From the NCBI GenBank assembly GCA_900551345.1, contig URVP01000091.1:1-6128 (forward strand): DNA of 6,128 nucleotides, read 5' to 3'. Below, one piece after another: positions 5,507 through 6,128 of the stretch (position 1 is its first letter; every line of letters begins with the position of its first letter). The notes beneath the pieces were generated by a model. That model was not told the DNA's origin. It ran no database searches and saw only the letters and a list, made by a program, of their open reading frames with translations. A program made the translations under genes and the position numbers. This DNA comes from an uncultured Eubacteriales bacterium. Lineage in GTDB: Bacteria > Bacillota > Clostridia > Monoglobales > UMGS1388.

Positions 5507-6128
5507 ATGTCAGTTATTTCAATGAAACAGCTTTTAGAAGCAGGTGTTCATTTCGGACATCAGACAAGAAGATGGAACCCCAAAATGGCGGAATACATCT
5601 TTACAGAGAGAAACGGTATCTATATTATCGATCTCCAGAAAACAGTTAAAAAAATTGAGGAAGCATATTCTTTCGTAAGAGATATTGCTGCAAGCGGCCA
5701 GTCAATTCTTTTTGTAGGTACAAAGAAGCAGGCTCAGGAAGCAATTATCGAAGAAGCGCAGAGAGTAGGCATGTACTTTGTAAATGCAAGATGGCTCGGA
5801 GGTATGCTTACCAACTTTAAGACAATACAGAAGAGAATTAACAGACTGTATCAGCTTGAGAAGATGGAAACAGATGGTACTTTCGATCTTCTTCCCAAGA
5901 AGGAAGTTCTTAACCTTGTTGCCGAAAAAGAAAAGCTTGAAAAGTATCTTGGCGGTATCAAAGAGATGAAACGTCTTCCGGACGCTATCTTCATCGTTGA
6001 CCCGAAAAAAGAGAGAATCTGCGTACAGGAAGCTCATACATTAGGTATTCCGCTTATCGGTATCTGTGATACAAACTGCGATCCGGAAGAGCTTGATTAT
6101 GTAATTCCGGGTAATGATGACGCTATCC
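5507..6128 (+). CDS. rpsB: 30S ribosomal protein S2, N-terminal 207 residues (runs off right edge)
   Basis: S2 is a structural protein of the 30S ribosomal subunit, binding 16S rRNA between head and body and needed to recruit S1 in bacteria that have it. The translation matches S2 throughout: MSVISMKQLLEAGVHFGHQ at the start, RRWNPKM (21-27), a lysine-rich coiled-coil hairpin around residues 105-150, ARWLGGMLTN (94-103) and LPDAIFIVDP (157-166). The frame is open to the window end, leaving roughly 30-50 residues of the usual 230-260 unseen. The ATG at 5507-5509 is fixed by GGAGG at 5496-5500, 6 nt upstream; the internal Met at codon 6 lacks such a site. Codon use looks more restricted than in its neighbours, as expected of a highly expressed gene. 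tsf commonly follows rpsB, but is out of view. Confidence 0.98.
   Translation, partial: MSVISMKQLLEAGVHFGHQTRRWNPKMAEYIFTERNGIYIIDLQKTVKKIEEAYSFVRDIAASGQSILFVGTKKQAQEAIIEEAQRVGMYFVNARWLGGMLTNFKTIQKRINRLYQLEKMETDGTFDLLPKKEVLNLVAEKEKLEKYLGGIKEMKRLPDAIFIVDPKKERICVQEAHTLGIPLIGICDTNCDPEELDYVIPGNDDAI

Noticed and set aside
5702..6037. Minus-strand 111-aa open frame opposite rpsB
   Set aside because: It is the antisense shadow of the strongly conserved S2 frame; no ribosome binding site or family motif supports it.

Overview
The window looks like chromosomal DNA of a low-GC Gram-positive bacterium, most likely a member of the Clostridia. The basis is A/T-rich spacers, strong GGAGG-type ribosome binding sites, sigma-A-type promoters with TGn extended -10 elements, and the Firmicutes-style order rsmD, coaD, coiled-coil 'ATPase-like' gene. 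This is inferred from gene content and signals; no database comparison was possible. There are eight protein-coding loci. None is recognisable as a mobile, phage or defence gene, and no tRNA, rRNA or CRISPR array is visible.

Layout. (1) Positions 1-990, minus strand: a polyphosphate operon. A short-form exopolyphosphatase (ppx/gppA family) is followed, through a 4-bp ATGA overlap, by the first 31 codons of polyphosphate kinase (ppk1), which runs off the left edge. Its upstream region carries hexamers at 11-bp steps that resemble a Bacillus-type PhoP box. (2) Positions 991-1457: a divergent intergenic region holding that candidate control region, a good plus-strand promoter (TTGACA, 17 bp, TGG-TAAGAT) and two tandem stem-loops in the leader. 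(3) Positions 1458-2950, plus strand: rsmD, which is frameshifted after its DPPY motif, then coaD, then a 151-aa coiled-coil protein of unknown function. A 13-bp perfect stem-loop at 3001-3048 sits between this operon and the convergent gal genes. (4) Positions 3060-5226, minus strand: galT then galK, the two central enzymes of the Leloir galactose pathway, from a promoter at about 5268-5297. (5) Positions 5336-6128, plus strand: an rpsB promoter, a roughly 136-nt structured leader and the first 207 codons of ribosomal protein S2, cut by the right edge.

How the parts work together. ppk1 makes polyphosphate from ATP and ppx trims it, so one transcript would set polyphosphate turnover, possibly under phosphate control. 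galK and galT convert galactose to galactose-1-phosphate and then exchange it with UDP-glucose; galE is not in the window. coaD makes dephospho-CoA and rsmD methylates 16S rRNA; these are housekeeping genes with no shared pathway beyond growth. The most useful leads are the rsmD frameshift, the PhoP-like repeats before ppx, the tandem stem-loops in the rsmD leader and the nested leader structure before rpsB. I found no convincing wholly new system here.
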